Assembly (NCBI GenBank): GCA_016713405.1
Contig: JADJPF010000022.1
Span: 248,001 to 312,000, forward strand
Reading direction: 5' to 3'
Length of the DNA: 64,000 nucleotides
Origin: Blastocatellia bacterium
Lineage (GTDB): Bacteria > Acidobacteriota > Blastocatellia > Chloracidobacteriales > JADJPF01
Part shown: positions 1-7,790 of the stretch, piece after piece
How positions within the stretch are numbered: position 1 is the stretch's first letter
How the letters are laid out: each line of letters begins with the position of its first letter
The notes under the pieces: generated by a model
What the model saw: only the letters and a program-made list of their open reading frames with translations
Told to the model about the DNA's origin: nothing
Database searches by the model: none
Translations under genes and position numbers: made by a program

Positions 1-405
1 TGGTTAGGGGTTATTTTATCCAAAGAACCAGAAAAACTTTCTGTTCTAAACCCAGTTATTTTGCAAGAAGTTGAAAATGTGGTTATGCAAACTATTAGCA
101 AAGACAGAAATAAACGCCCAACAGCCAAAGAGTTAGCAGAAAACCTATTAGTAGCAGTAAATATTGATCCTGTGTTTGCTACTAACCTAGGTCAACTTAG
201 CGAGCAACTCCACAAAGTAAAAGAGATTTGGCAAGCACCAAAAATTACAAAATTAAGTAATTTAGAGGCAGAAACGCTTATTACAAACATTAATATGGAA
301 GCAGAAACAATAGTTAACACCCAAACAGCAACATTAATTTCTGGAATTGATGATAAAAAAACAGCTATTTTTGTAAATACAACAAAAGATAAGCAAAGTA
401 ATTAA
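1..405 (+). CDS. Ser/Thr protein kinase, C-terminal fragment
   Basis: The reading frame is open from base 1 and ends at a TAA at 403-405, so the gene starts outside the window. The first visible residues end in KDRNKRPTAKELAENLL, the conserved arginine-containing last helix of a bacterial PknB-type kinase C-lobe. About 85 residues follow with no recognisable domain, rich in Ala, Thr and Asn, and there is no membrane segment. The catalytic core cannot be inspected here. Ser/Thr kinases recur in this window (21.4 and 57.6 kb), which supports the assignment. A GC-rich hairpin element follows the stop codon. Confidence 0.8.
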   Translation, partial: WLGVILSKEPEKLSVLNPVILQEVENVVMQTISKDRNKRPTAKELAENLLVAVNIDPVFATNLGQLSEQLHKVKEIWQAPKITKLSNLEAETLITNINMEAETIVNTQTATLISGIDDKKTAIFVNTTKDKQSN

Positions 406-446
406 TTACACTGTAAACAAAGTTTTCTGAGGTTTTATCTCTTAAA

Positions 447-489
447 GGCCCAACGGGGCGGCATAGTAGCGTAGGGTTTCAACCCTACG
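447..489. repeat. GC-rich palindromic intergenic element (REP-like), may act as terminator
   Basis: A GC-rich block sits in AT-rich intergenic DNA. It holds GCCC-AAC-GGGGC followed by a 9-bp perfect stem, CGTAGGGTT (470-478) and AACCCTACG (481-489), with a 2-base loop. The abrupt composition change and nested dyads resemble dispersed REP-like elements of bacterial genomes. No second copy was seen in this window, so dispersal is inference. It lies between the stops of the convergent kinase and carH genes and could block read-through, although no long T-run follows. Confidence 0.5.
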
Positions 490-513
490 TATGATTGTAT
501 TAACTACACTGTA

Positions 514-1452
514 TTAAATTTTGTGTTTATTAGGGCTACGCAAACTATTTAGAAGTTGACGAAAAGATTTTAAGTTTGTAACCACAGTTGCATTTATAGA
601 CTTAATAGTTGCTAAATAACCCTCTGTTGCTTGGCCTCCTATGATTAACTGAACTTGTGAGCCTAACAAACTACGAAGCTTTTTTAAGTCTAAATGTAAG
701 TAAGGATCGTCAACAGGGTAAATAATGCTTAAAGCTACTAGCTTAATTTTGTGTAACTGTGCAGCTTTAGTAATTTCTTCTACTGGAAGATTTGCACCTA
801 AATAAATTACTTTCCAGCCCTCATAAGCGGCTGTAGCAGCGGCTAGCAATGCTCCTAGCTCATGCCATTGTCTAGGAGGTGTTGCAATAATTATTTTTGG
901 TGCAATGTTAGTAGGTTGTAAGTCAGTTTTTATCCTTCCCAACAAATTACGAATAACAGCCGAGGCTAAATGTTCTTCAACAATTCTTAATTTCCCTTCT
1001 TGCCAAAGGATTCCTATTTTATAAAGCAGCGGGACAATTAAATCATCAATCAAAATACTAGGATTTAGTTCTACTTGAGCTTTTGTTAATATTTCGTCTA
1101 ATTTTTGTGTATCTATTTCAGCTATTGCTGCTAAACAATTCTCAATATATTGTTCTATGCTTTGATTGCTAGTACTAATGCCTAGATCTAGCGATTTCTC
1201 TGGTGTAGCTATCATCTTAGAAATTTGATCATTAGATAAATGAGCAATCTGCCCAATACTAAAACCCTTTTCTATAGCTTCTCGTAACAAAGATAGTCGC
1301 TCTACTTCTTTATCAGTATAAAATCGCCTATTAGTAGTATTACGACTAGGAGAAACTGCACTATAACGTTTTTCCCAAACACGAATGACATGTTGAGTTA
1401 ATCCTGTGCGTTGAGAAACTACTTTTATTGGTAACATTTCTTGGTTAGACAT
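514..1452 (-). CDS. carH: MerR-family B12-dependent photoreceptor regulator, CarH/LitR type
   Basis: This 312-residue protein has an N-terminal MerR winged helix (about 7-76, containing HVIRVWEKRY), a helical cobalamin-capping domain and a C-terminal B12-binding Rossmann fold. The capping signature W-x9-EH is present as W150 and E160-H161. The cobalt-ligand region reads QWHELG, with H197 in HxxG. In CarH/LitR proteins, adenosylcobalamin drives tetramer formation and repression of carotenoid or light-response genes in the dark, and light breaks the complex. The gene is divergent from tspO, and repeats near the tspO promoter look like its operator. Two positions differ from the Thermus protein as I remember it: the residue after the Trp is Gln151 rather than His, and the acidic residue two before the ligand His is Gln195. 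Confidence 0.85.
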   Translation of the reverse strand: MSNQEMLPIKVVSQRTGLTQHVIRVWEKRYSAVSPSRNTTNRRFYTDKEVERLSLLREAIEKGFSIGQIAHLSNDQISKMIATPEKSLDLGISTSNQSIEQYIENCLAAIAEIDTQKLDEILTKAQVELNPSILIDDLIVPLLYKIGILWQEGKLRIVEEHLASAVIRNLLGRIKTDLQPTNIAPKIIIATPPRQWHELGALLAAATAAYEGWKVIYLGANLPVEEITKAAQLHKIKLVALSIIYPVDDPYLHLDLKKLRSLLGSQVQLIIGGQATEGYLATIKSINATVVTNLKSFRQLLNSLRSPNKHKI

Positions 1453-1486
1453 TAAAAAACCTGCTTGTTAAAAATTTGTCTATTTT

Positions 1487-1515
1487 TCTATCTTAATCAA
1501 AATATCCTTTGTCAA
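1487..1515 (-). promoter_or_regulatory. Putative carH promoter
   Basis: On the minus strand TTGACA (1515-1510) is followed after 17 bases by GATAGA (1492-1487), about 35 bases ahead of the carH start. The -35 is perfect and the -10 is weak. TTTGTC words, also found in the tspO-side repeats, occur at 1475-1480, 1508-1513 and 1526-1531. Autoregulation is therefore possible. Confidence 0.35.
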
Positions 1516-1640
1516 TCAACATTTATTTGTCAAATTTTAGTAAAGTTTAACTATTTTCAATAACTACCAACATTACTAACACTTAACAATAATTTTTTCT
1601 TAATTAATTTTCATAACAAGATTAAACAATATTTTAATTG

Positions 1641-1673
1641 AATTTTTGTCTAATTTTTGTCTAAAAATTGTTG
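1641..1673. promoter_or_regulatory. Candidate CarH operator: tandem 11-bp direct repeats
   Basis: Two perfect tandem copies of AATTTTTGTCT occupy 1641-1651 and 1652-1662, followed by a degenerate third unit, AAAAATTGTTG, at 1663-1673. The array runs directly into a TTGACA -35 box. Tandem 11-bp direct repeats overlapping a -35 element are the operator architecture described for Thermus CarH. Site, spacing and neighbourhood are seen in the sequence; binding by the adjacent CarH is inference. Confidence 0.6.
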
Positions 1674-1699
1674 ACAATATATTGAACTTGATTTATTCT
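1671..1699 (+). promoter_or_regulatory. Putative tspO promoter
   Basis: TTGACA (1671-1676), a 17-base spacer and TATTCT (1694-1699) form a good sigma-70-like promoter reading toward tspO. The third 11-bp repeat overlaps the -35 box by three bases, so a bound tetramer would be expected to occlude polymerase. The predicted 5' leader is about 240 bases. Confidence 0.55.
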
Positions 1700-1768
1700 T
1701 TGCAACATAAGAGTTAGCTTGTAAATTTAAGAGGGTGTTAGAAAGATTTTTGAAAAATTTCGGGGGTA

Positions 1769-1806
1769 CTACTAATCTAATTAGCTATATTGTTTAGATT
1801 AAGTAG
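1769..1806 (+). promoter_or_regulatory. Dyad in the long tspO leader
   Basis: CTACTAATCTA (1769-1779) pairs with TAGATTAAGTAG (1795-1806) apart from one bulged A. A second short pair, CCAATT and AATTGG, flanks an AT-rich loop near 1873-1896. I looked for cobalamin and TPP riboswitch signature boxes in this leader and did not recognise any. Function unknown. Confidence 0.3.
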
Positions 1807-1945
1807 TCAATGAGTTACCAGTTAATGAGCAGAGCCAAACCTATGGTTAAATGGAGGGTCTAGCTGTAGTCGCCAATTTTCATAATAGGACAATTGGTTC
1901 TTTGGCCTGCTCAACTGGTGTTTCTTTACAAAATTAGGTGACAAA

Positions 1946-2449
1946 ATGGAACAAGCAATAAGTTTGCAACAAGAAAAAGCCAACAAGCATTTTATTAGTC
2001 TGCTACTTTTTTTAACAATATGTTTTTCTGTTGCTGGGGCTGGGGCGGTTTTAACTAACACATCTGTTAGCTCTTGGTATTTAACAATTAATAAACCTAG
2101 TTGGACACCGCCTAATTGGTTGTTTGGGCCAGTTTGGACTAGTCTTTATTTTATGATGGCTCTAGCTGCTTGGCTTATTTGGCGCAAGGTTGGAAGCCTT
2201 AAAAGCCTGCCCTTAGCTTTATTTGGCTTGCAACTATTTCTTAACCTAATTTGGTCAGGTCTTTTTTTTACCTTACAAAATCCAAAACTTGCATTTGTTG
2301 AAATTGTGTTTCTTTGGCTATCAATTTTAGCTACATTAATTTCTTTTTGGCGTGTTAGGTTGGTTGCTGGATTGCTACTACTTCCTTATATTCTTTGGGT
2401 GGGATATGCGGTTATGTTGAATTTTACAATTTGGAAAATAAACCAGTAA
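1946..2449 (+). CDS. tspO: TspO/MBR family tryptophan-rich sensory protein
   Basis: The 167-residue protein is very hydrophobic with five expected membrane helices. It carries the family signature around residues 52-66: PSWTPPNWLFGPVW, followed by TSLYFMMALAAW. TspO proteins bind porphyrins and related ligands in the membrane. In Rhodobacter the homologue (CrtK/TspO) tunes photosynthesis and carotenoid gene expression in response to oxygen and light. The ATG at 1946 has a weak AGGTG ribosome site upstream. Its position divergent from carH suggests light or B12 control, which would fit the tetrapyrrole link. The N-terminal tail of about 18 residues before the first helix is slightly longer than usual. 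Confidence 0.9.
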   Translation: MEQAISLQQEKANKHFISLLLFLTICFSVAGAGAVLTNTSVSSWYLTINKPSWTPPNWLFGPVWTSLYFMMALAAWLIWRKVGSLKSLPLALFGLQLFLNLIWSGLFFTLQNPKLAFVEIVFLWLSILATLISFWRVRLVAGLLLLPYILWVGYAVMLNFTIWKINQ

Positions 2450-2497
2450 ATTTTTCATGTTTTTTGTAACGTTAAAGTAAATAAGGCATAGTTATGT

Positions 2498-2531
2498 AGG
2501 GACAAGCTAAAAGCTAGTCCCTATTTTTTTT
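2498..2531 (+). terminator. Rho-independent terminator after tspO
   Basis: AGGGAC (2498-2503) pairs with GTCCCT (2517-2522), extended inside by AGCT-type pairing around an A-rich loop, and is followed by a run of nine T from 2524. It lies about 50 bases after the tspO stop. Confidence 0.85.
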
Positions 2532-2585
2532 TCTTGCTTTAATAATCTAAAATCCATCGATAACTATAAATTACAGGAAAATTTT

Positions 2586-3074
2586 ATGCGAAAATGTCTT
2601 GCTATGTTATTTATTATAATTAGCTTGTTTACTATAAATTACAATATTTTTTCATCTAACCTAGCTTTTGCTCAATCTCAAACAAAAATAAATAACTCAC
2701 AAGCTAAACAAATGTTAATAGGTAAACATAGACTGCAACTACAATGGCTAAGTTTTTGGAATCGTAAAGAAATGGGGACTGTAGAAATTAAAGAAACAGA
2801 TGGAATATTATCTGTAGTAGGTAAACAAACTAAAGGAGATGATTTTTTAGAAATAAATGGAAATATTGTAGAAATCAATCCAAAAGACTTTGTATTTGAT
2901 GGAAAAATCACTATGAGGGTTAATTATAATAATGATGGAAAACCTTGTATAAGAGAAGGTAAACAATTATTTAGAATTTCTGGAGCAAGAAAATTTTGGC
3001 GACTAAAAGATATGCTTAATCCTTGTGATAATACTACAACAGATTATATTGATATTTTTTTTAAGGATAATTAA
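2586..3074 (+). CDS. Secreted hypothetical protein
   Basis: The 162-residue product has a clear N-terminal signal sequence ending near residues 27-30 (LAFAQS). The mature part is small and beta-rich with the ordered motifs GKHRLQLQW, FDGKITMRV, GKPCIREGKQLFRISG and FWRLKDMLNPC. Two cysteines in the mature region could form a disulfide. I recall similar short exported proteins in Bacteroidota and related groups, without an assigned function. The gene stands alone between the tspO terminator and a YhhN gene that starts 24 bases downstream and may be co-transcribed. Confidence 0.7.
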   Translation: MRKCLAMLFIIISLFTINYNIFSSNLAFAQSQTKINNSQAKQMLIGKHRLQLQWLSFWNRKEMGTVEIKETDGILSVVGKQTKGDDFLEINGNIVEINPKDFVFDGKITMRVNYNNDGKPCIREGKQLFRISGARKFWRLKDMLNPCDNTTTDYIDIFFKDN

Positions 3075-3098
3075 AACTAATTAATAGCTTAGCCATAA

Positions 3099-3779
3099 AT
3101 GACTGGGCTATTAACAAAAGCCACTAACGTGGCAAAAAATGATTTTATGCTAACTATATTTTTATCATTTCTAACACTTATTTCTGCTATTTTGCATATT
3201 AGAGCAAAAAGATATACTACCAATTTTTATATCTTTAAGCCTCTAACAATGATCTTTATTATTTTAATGGCTATCCAACTGCCAGCTAATCTAAATCCTA
3301 GTAGTTACAAATATTTAATAATTACTGGACTTGTTTTTTCTTTGCTTGGTGATGTTTTATTGATGTTACCATCTGATAGATTTGTAGCAGGTTTAGTTAG
3401 CTTTTTAATTGCACATATTTTTTATATTATTGCTTTTGTTTTAACAGGAATAAACTTATTTTCTTTACTTTATACAATACCTTTTTTAATCTACGGAGCA
3501 GTACTTTTTCTTACCTTACTTCCATACTTAAAAGAAATGAAACTACCTGTTGCTGTTTATGCAAGCGTGCTTCTGATAATGGGTTGGCAAGCCTTTAGTC
3601 GTTGGTTAGACGTTGGGCCTGTGGGGAGTTTTACAGCTTTTATTGGAGCAGCATTTTTTATGGCATCAGACTCTATTTTAGCTCTAGATCGTTTCAAAGG
3701 TTCAGTTCCACAGGCACAAATTTATTTTATGACCACATATTTTTTTGCCCAATGGTTAATTGCTTTATCAATTTGCTAA
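3099..3779 (+). CDS. YhhN/TMEM86 family membrane protein (lysoplasmalogenase-like)
   Basis: The 226-residue protein has about eight hydrophobic segments. It shows the YhhN-family motifs KPLTM (about residue 48), SLLGDVLLMLP (about 81-91) and FLIAHIFYIIAF (about 102-113). Characterised relatives (human TMEM86B, Legionella YhhN) cleave the vinyl-ether bond of lysoplasmalogens, and the conserved Asp in the GD motif is part of the proposed active site. Substrate in this organism is unknown. The start is uncertain: an internal ATG at 3147 would shorten the N-terminus and still leave all membrane helices. The gene is convergent with ppc, with only 11 bases between the stops and no clear hairpin. 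Confidence 0.8.
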   Translation: MTGLLTKATNVAKNDFMLTIFLSFLTLISAILHIRAKRYTTNFYIFKPLTMIFIILMAIQLPANLNPSSYKYLIITGLVFSLLGDVLLMLPSDRFVAGLVSFLIAHIFYIIAFVLTGINLFSLLYTIPFLIYGAVLFLTLLPYLKEMKLPVAVYASVLLIMGWQAFSRWLDVGPVGSFTAFIGAAFFMASDSILALDRFKGSVPQAQIYFMTTYFFAQWLIALSIC

Positions 3780-3790
3780 ACTAAAAAATT

Positions 3791-6430
3791 TTATCCAGTG
3801 TTCCGCATTCCAGCAGCAACGCCATTAAAAGTAACTAGTAGAGCATCTTGCAGTGTTGAATCTTCTGCATTAGCCCGAAGTCTACGTAAAATTTCAACTT
3901 GTACAAGATTTATTGGATCTACATAAGGATTACGTACATCTATGGAGCGACGTAGAACGCTATTAGATTCTAATAATTTTTGATGTCCAACAATCTTTAA
4001 GATAACTTTTACAGTTTCATCAAAGCGATTTCTTAAATCTGCGCCTAGCGATTTTAATTCTTCAGGTACTAGTGCTTCATCATATTGTGCTGCAATAGCT
4101 GGCTCTGCTTTGGCTAGCACCATTTCAAGTAAATCAATAGTAGTCTTAAAAAACGGCCATTCATTGTACATTGTTACAAGTTCAGCTTCTCGACCTTGTT
4201 GGATTATTTTGTTAAGAGCATCGCCAACACCTAACCAGGAAGGTAACATTAGCCTTGTTTGAGTCCAAGCAAAAATCCAAGGAATAGCACGCAGGGATTT
4301 AATTCCACCATCAACACGCCGACGAGCCGGACGACTGCCTATTTTAAGTGTTCCAAGCTCTATTTCAGGAGTTGCAGCACGAAAATAAGCAATAAAATCT
4401 TTATGGCTTAAGACTTCACGATAAACCAAGCAAGCTATGTTGGCTAATTCTTCCATCAAACTGCGCCATTCTGCTTTAGGTGCTGATGGTGGCAACAATG
4501 TAGCTTTTAGAGTTGCACTTGTATAAAGTTCTAAAGTTCGCAGTGCAATGCCAGGAATACCAAATTTAGCTTGGATCATTTCGCCTTGTTCAGTAACTCG
4601 AATTTTTCCATCAATTGAGCCAGGCGGCTGAGAGTGGATTGCTTGATAAGTTGGGCCGCCGCCGCGCCCTACCGTACCCCCACGACCATGAAAAAGGGTT
4701 AATTTTACATTTTCTTTTTTACAAAGCTTTGCCAGATTTTCTTGCGTTTTATATAGACTCCAAGCGGCTGTTAGCAGCCCTCCATCCTTTGCAGAATCAG
4801 AATAACCAATCATAACTTCCTGTTTTCCTTGGATATGACTATGATACCAATCAATTTTAAGTAAGTCTGCAATTACTGATTCTGCACGGTTTAAGTCGTC
4901 GATACGCTCAAAAAGTGGCACTACACGTAAGCCTTTTGTAATTGCAAATTCTTTTTTAAGTAACTCAACTGCTAGCACATCAGAAGGATACTCAGACATT
5001 GAAATTACATAGGCCCCTAGCGACTCATCCCCAATTTTTGCAGCCATAGCAAAAGTGTCCAACACTTCTTTTACTTCCTGGCTAGCTTCAAAATTATGTG
5101 CAATTAAAGGGCGGCGATTATTAAGTTCTTTAATAAGAAACTCTTGACGTTCTTTTTCACTCCAATTTGAATAACTACCAAGTGATAAATATTCAGTAAT
5201 TTCATTAAGTGCTTCTTTATGTCTTGTAGATTCTTGGCGTAAATCTAGTTTAACCAATGTCAGACCAAAACAAGCTAAACGACGTATTAAATCAAGTAAT
5301 CTTCCATTAGCAATAACACTAGAATTAGTTTCTACAAGCGACCGATAACATAAATGTAGCGGCTCACTTAATTCAAAGCTATATTGGAATACTTCATCAT
5401 TAGAGGGGTTATTTCCTGCAAAAACTTCCTCTAAATATTTGATTGTTTTAGTCATACGCTTTCGCAAGTTCCCAATTATTACCCGATAAGGCTCGTAGCT
5501 ATTGCCAACCTTATCGCGTAACTCATCGCTACATTTATTCATTGAAAGCTCATAATAAAGCGCGTTAAGTTCTTGAAAATAAAGATTAGCTGCTTGCCAA
5601 CGAGCTAAAATGCAGGTTTGCCAAGTAATTTCAGCCGTTACATTAGGATTTCCATCCCGATCGCCTCCCATCCAAGAACCAAAGCTAATTAGAGCAATAT
5701 CAATAGGCAAATTTCTACCAGTAAATTTTTTTAGATCTTTATCAAGTGAGCGTAAAAACTTAGGTACTGTGTCCCAAAGAATTTGCTCCATTACCACAAA
5801 TCCGCGTCTTGCTTCATCAAGCGGCGAGGGCTGTCTACGTCGGATTTCATCAGTCTGCCAAATAGCTACAATCTCTCGTTTTAACGTTTCAAACACGCTG
5901 TTTTGCTCATCAAGTGTAAGATCTCGTCGATCTCGTTGTTGGAGGGTTGCAGCCACTTGATTATATTTTTGGATTAAAGTTCTACGCATAACTTCAGTAG
6001 GATGAGCAGTTAAGACCATTTCAACTTGTTGGGAGCAAATAGCACTATAAATTTGCTCTTGGCTAATGCCTCCATCTAGCAAAGTTTGAAAAATCTCTGT
6101 GTTAGATGCTCGTTGAGCTTTGCTATCAGGATTAAGTAAATATTGATTACGTCGTCTAACTCTGTGATGTTGTTCGGCAATATTAGCTAAATTCAGGAAA
6201 TGAGAAAACGCCCTAGCCATCAGTAACGCCTGCTCTGTAGGTAATTTGGTTAATATTTCTGTTAGTTTATTAAATGAATCAGAATCGGCTTCACGAGCCG
6301 TTTTTGATAGGACTCGGACGTTTTCAACAGCTTGAAAAAACTCTTCTCCTACTTGAGTTTTTAGAGTTTCGCCTAACAATTCACCTAACAATTTAACATC
6401 TTCTCGCAAAGCTAAGTGTGGATCAGACAT
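3791..6430 (-). CDS. ppc: Phosphoenolpyruvate carboxylase
   Basis: Full-length PEP carboxylase of 879 residues, making oxaloacetate from PEP and bicarbonate to refill the TCA cycle. Hallmarks are VLTAHPTEVMRRTL with the catalytic His (about residue 143), GSWMGGDRDGNPNVT, FHGRGGTVGRGGGP and the C-terminal MRNTG that closes the active site. The frame can be extended upstream by 22 codons, but I chose the ATG at 6430 because GAGGAGGG lies just upstream and the extra residues are hydrophobic and atypical. The enzyme is monocistronic and cytosolic. The N-terminal regulatory serine of plant enzymes is not evident. Confidence 0.97.
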   Translation of the reverse strand: MSDPHLALREDVKLLGELLGETLKTQVGEEFFQAVENVRVLSKTAREADSDSFNKLTEILTKLPTEQALLMARAFSHFLNLANIAEQHHRVRRRNQYLLNPDSKAQRASNTEIFQTLLDGGISQEQIYSAICSQQVEMVLTAHPTEVMRRTLIQKYNQVAATLQQRDRRDLTLDEQNSVFETLKREIVAIWQTDEIRRRQPSPLDEARRGFVVMEQILWDTVPKFLRSLDKDLKKFTGRNLPIDIALISFGSWMGGDRDGNPNVTAEITWQTCILARWQAANLYFQELNALYYELSMNKCSDELRDKVGNSYEPYRVIIGNLRKRMTKTIKYLEEVFAGNNPSNDEVFQYSFELSEPLHLCYRSLVETNSSVIANGRLLDLIRRLACFGLTLVKLDLRQESTRHKEALNEITEYLSLGSYSNWSEKERQEFLIKELNNRRPLIAHNFEASQEVKEVLDTFAMAAKIGDESLGAYVISMSEYPSDVLAVELLKKEFAITKGLRVVPLFERIDDLNRAESVIADLLKIDWYHSHIQGKQEVMIGYSDSAKDGGLLTAAWSLYKTQENLAKLCKKENVKLTLFHGRGGTVGRGGGPTYQAIHSQPPGSIDGKIRVTEQGEMIQAKFGIPGIALRTLELYTSATLKATLLPPSAPKAEWRSLMEELANIACLVYREVLSHKDFIAYFRAATPEIELGTLKIGSRPARRRVDGGIKSLRAIPWIFAWTQTRLMLPSWLGVGDALNKIIQQGREAELVTMYNEWPFFKTTIDLLEMVLAKAEPAIAAQYDEALVPEELKSLGADLRNRFDETVKVILKIVGHQKLLESNSVLRRSIDVRNPYVDPINLVQVEILRRLRANAEDSTLQDALLVTFNGVAAGMRNTG

Positions 6431-6614
6431 TTTTATCCCTCCTCTAAAATTAGCAACAAAAATATATAACAACACAAAGCAAAAGTAGCAAAACATTATT
6501 TTGCTAAAACAGTTAAAAAAGTGTCACAACAAAAATTTCTTGAAGTTAGAAGCACTGTTATTATTTAACCAATCAGTCAAACAATACTTATAATCTATTG
6601 AAGGAGATAAACTT

Positions 6615-6935
6615 ATGAATTCTGATCGTCCAACCATTAATGATAACACCCCAGCTTGGATGGCTTTTGTTTGGATTTCTTTTGCAGTTGCCATTGTGTT
6701 TATGTGCTTAGGTATTTATCACTTACCAGTAGATTTATGGATTAGAGGTTATATGGTGATGGGATTGTTTTTTTGTGTTGGCTCCACCTTTACTCTTTCC
6801 AAGACTGTTCGGGATAACCACGAAGCCAAAAAATTAATTAATCGAATTTCTGAAGTAAAGGCTGAAAGATTAATTCAAGAATTTGAAACTAAAGATGTTA
6901 AAGATGTTGCTGTTGGACAATTTGTTAGAAGATAA
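6615..6935 (+). CDS. YiaA/YiaB-family two-helix inner membrane protein
   Basis: The 106-residue protein has two hydrophobic helices (about 14-37 and 44-64). The family signature is seen in RGYMVMGLFFCVGSTFTLSK followed by TVRDNHEAKK. A charged cytoplasmic tail rich in Lys and Glu follows. YiaA/YiaB domains are widespread small membrane proteins with no established biochemical role. The ATG is preceded by AAGGAGA at good spacing. The gene stands alone, divergent from ppc and convergent with the hydrolase gene. Confidence 0.85.
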   Translation: MNSDRPTINDNTPAWMAFVWISFAVAIVFMCLGIYHLPVDLWIRGYMVMGLFFCVGSTFTLSKTVRDNHEAKKLINRISEVKAERLIQEFETKDVKDVAVGQFVRR

Positions 6936-6950
6936 ATGCTTTATTTAGCT

Positions 6951-7766
6951 TTACTTAGCTAAACTATGGGAAAGTAGCCAGGCGATAAAATCTATTTCAG
7001 AATAAGCTTGATCCCAGCAGTTATGGCCTACTCCGCTGTATTCGTTGTATTTGGTTTCGTTATTTAAAGTTTTTAATGCTTCAGCCATTTTTTGGGATTC
7101 GCTAACCATGACTACATTGTCCATATCGCCATGAAATAGCCAAACAGGAGTTTTTCCTATTAGTTTAGCCATAGCCAAGTAAGGGTCTTTTTCTTGATTA
7201 ATAGCAGTAATATTTTCTGGCAATTTACTTAATGATGATAGATTGGTTGGTGGTACGACCCAACCGCAAATAGGTGCGATAGCTGCAAATTTGTTAGGGT
7301 TAGCTGCTGCTAAATACCAAGTACCGGCCCCACCCATAGAAATACCTGTTAGATATACACGTTGTGGGTCAATATTAAATTCTTGGATAGTTTTATCTAG
7401 CGTTTTTAAGGCTTGTTTAGCCATCAAAGGTTGTGTCCAATGTCCATCACTAGGGCATTGAGGCATGACAACAATTACAGGAAAGCGATCAACATAACGA
7501 CGAATCGCTTGGGCAATACCAACATCAGTTTGTAGTAAACCATCTTCGCCACGTTCCCCTTTGCCATGAAGAAAAAGCACAACAGGCCATTTTTTATTTT
7601 TTGTATATTGAGAAGGCACATAAACTTGATAGCGATAGGTTTTTTGCTCAAAAGTTAAACTACGGTTAAGAAAGCCTGTTTCCACTTTTTGAGCAAAAAC
7701 AAAACTTGTAGCAAAGGAAATAATCATTCCAGCTAATAATAGTTTTATGGGTAACTTAAAACTCAT
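6951..7766 (-). CDS. Secreted alpha/beta hydrolase (prolyl-oligopeptidase/esterase type)
   Basis: The 271-residue protein has a signal peptide ending near AFVFAQ (residue 26). It is an alpha/beta hydrolase with the oxyanion segment LFLHGKGERG and the nucleophile elbow GISMGG (Ser about 144). The acid is probably in HGDMDNVV and the His in GVGHNCW. The layout matches secreted phospholipase/carboxylesterase and PHB-depolymerase-like esterases in which a conserved RVYLTGISMGG strand precedes the nucleophile. The substrate cannot be read from sequence. It is followed 24 bases upstream on the map by an OpgC-like gene in the same direction, so the two may form an operon. Confidence 0.85.
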   Translation of the reverse strand: MSFKLPIKLLLAGMIISFATSFVFAQKVETGFLNRSLTFEQKTYRYQVYVPSQYTKNKKWPVVLFLHGKGERGEDGLLQTDVGIAQAIRRYVDRFPVIVVMPQCPSDGHWTQPLMAKQALKTLDKTIQEFNIDPQRVYLTGISMGGAGTWYLAAANPNKFAAIAPICGWVVPPTNLSSLSKLPENITAINQEKDPYLAMAKLIGKTPVWLFHGDMDNVVMVSESQKMAEALKTLNNETKYNEYSGVGHNCWDQAYSEIDFIAWLLSHSLAK

Positions 7767-7790
7767 TGCCTATATCCTAATTTATTAAAC

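Noticed and set aside
1730..1770. GAGGGTGTTAGAAAGATTTT... as a possible insertion-sequence end
   Set aside because: No matching inverted end, target duplication or transposase fragment was found nearby.
1700..1945. Possible cobalamin riboswitch in the tspO leader
   Set aside because: The conserved B12-box-like sequence and the expected multi-stem core were not recognisable; the B12 link rests on the CarH protein instead.
1822..2061. 79-codon minus-strand frame overlapping the tspO start
   Set aside because: It lies antisense to a well-supported gene and its promoter leader, with no domain or ribosome site.
5610..5960. 116-codon plus-strand frame inside ppc
   Set aside because: It is antisense to conserved PEP carboxylase sequence, with no start signal.
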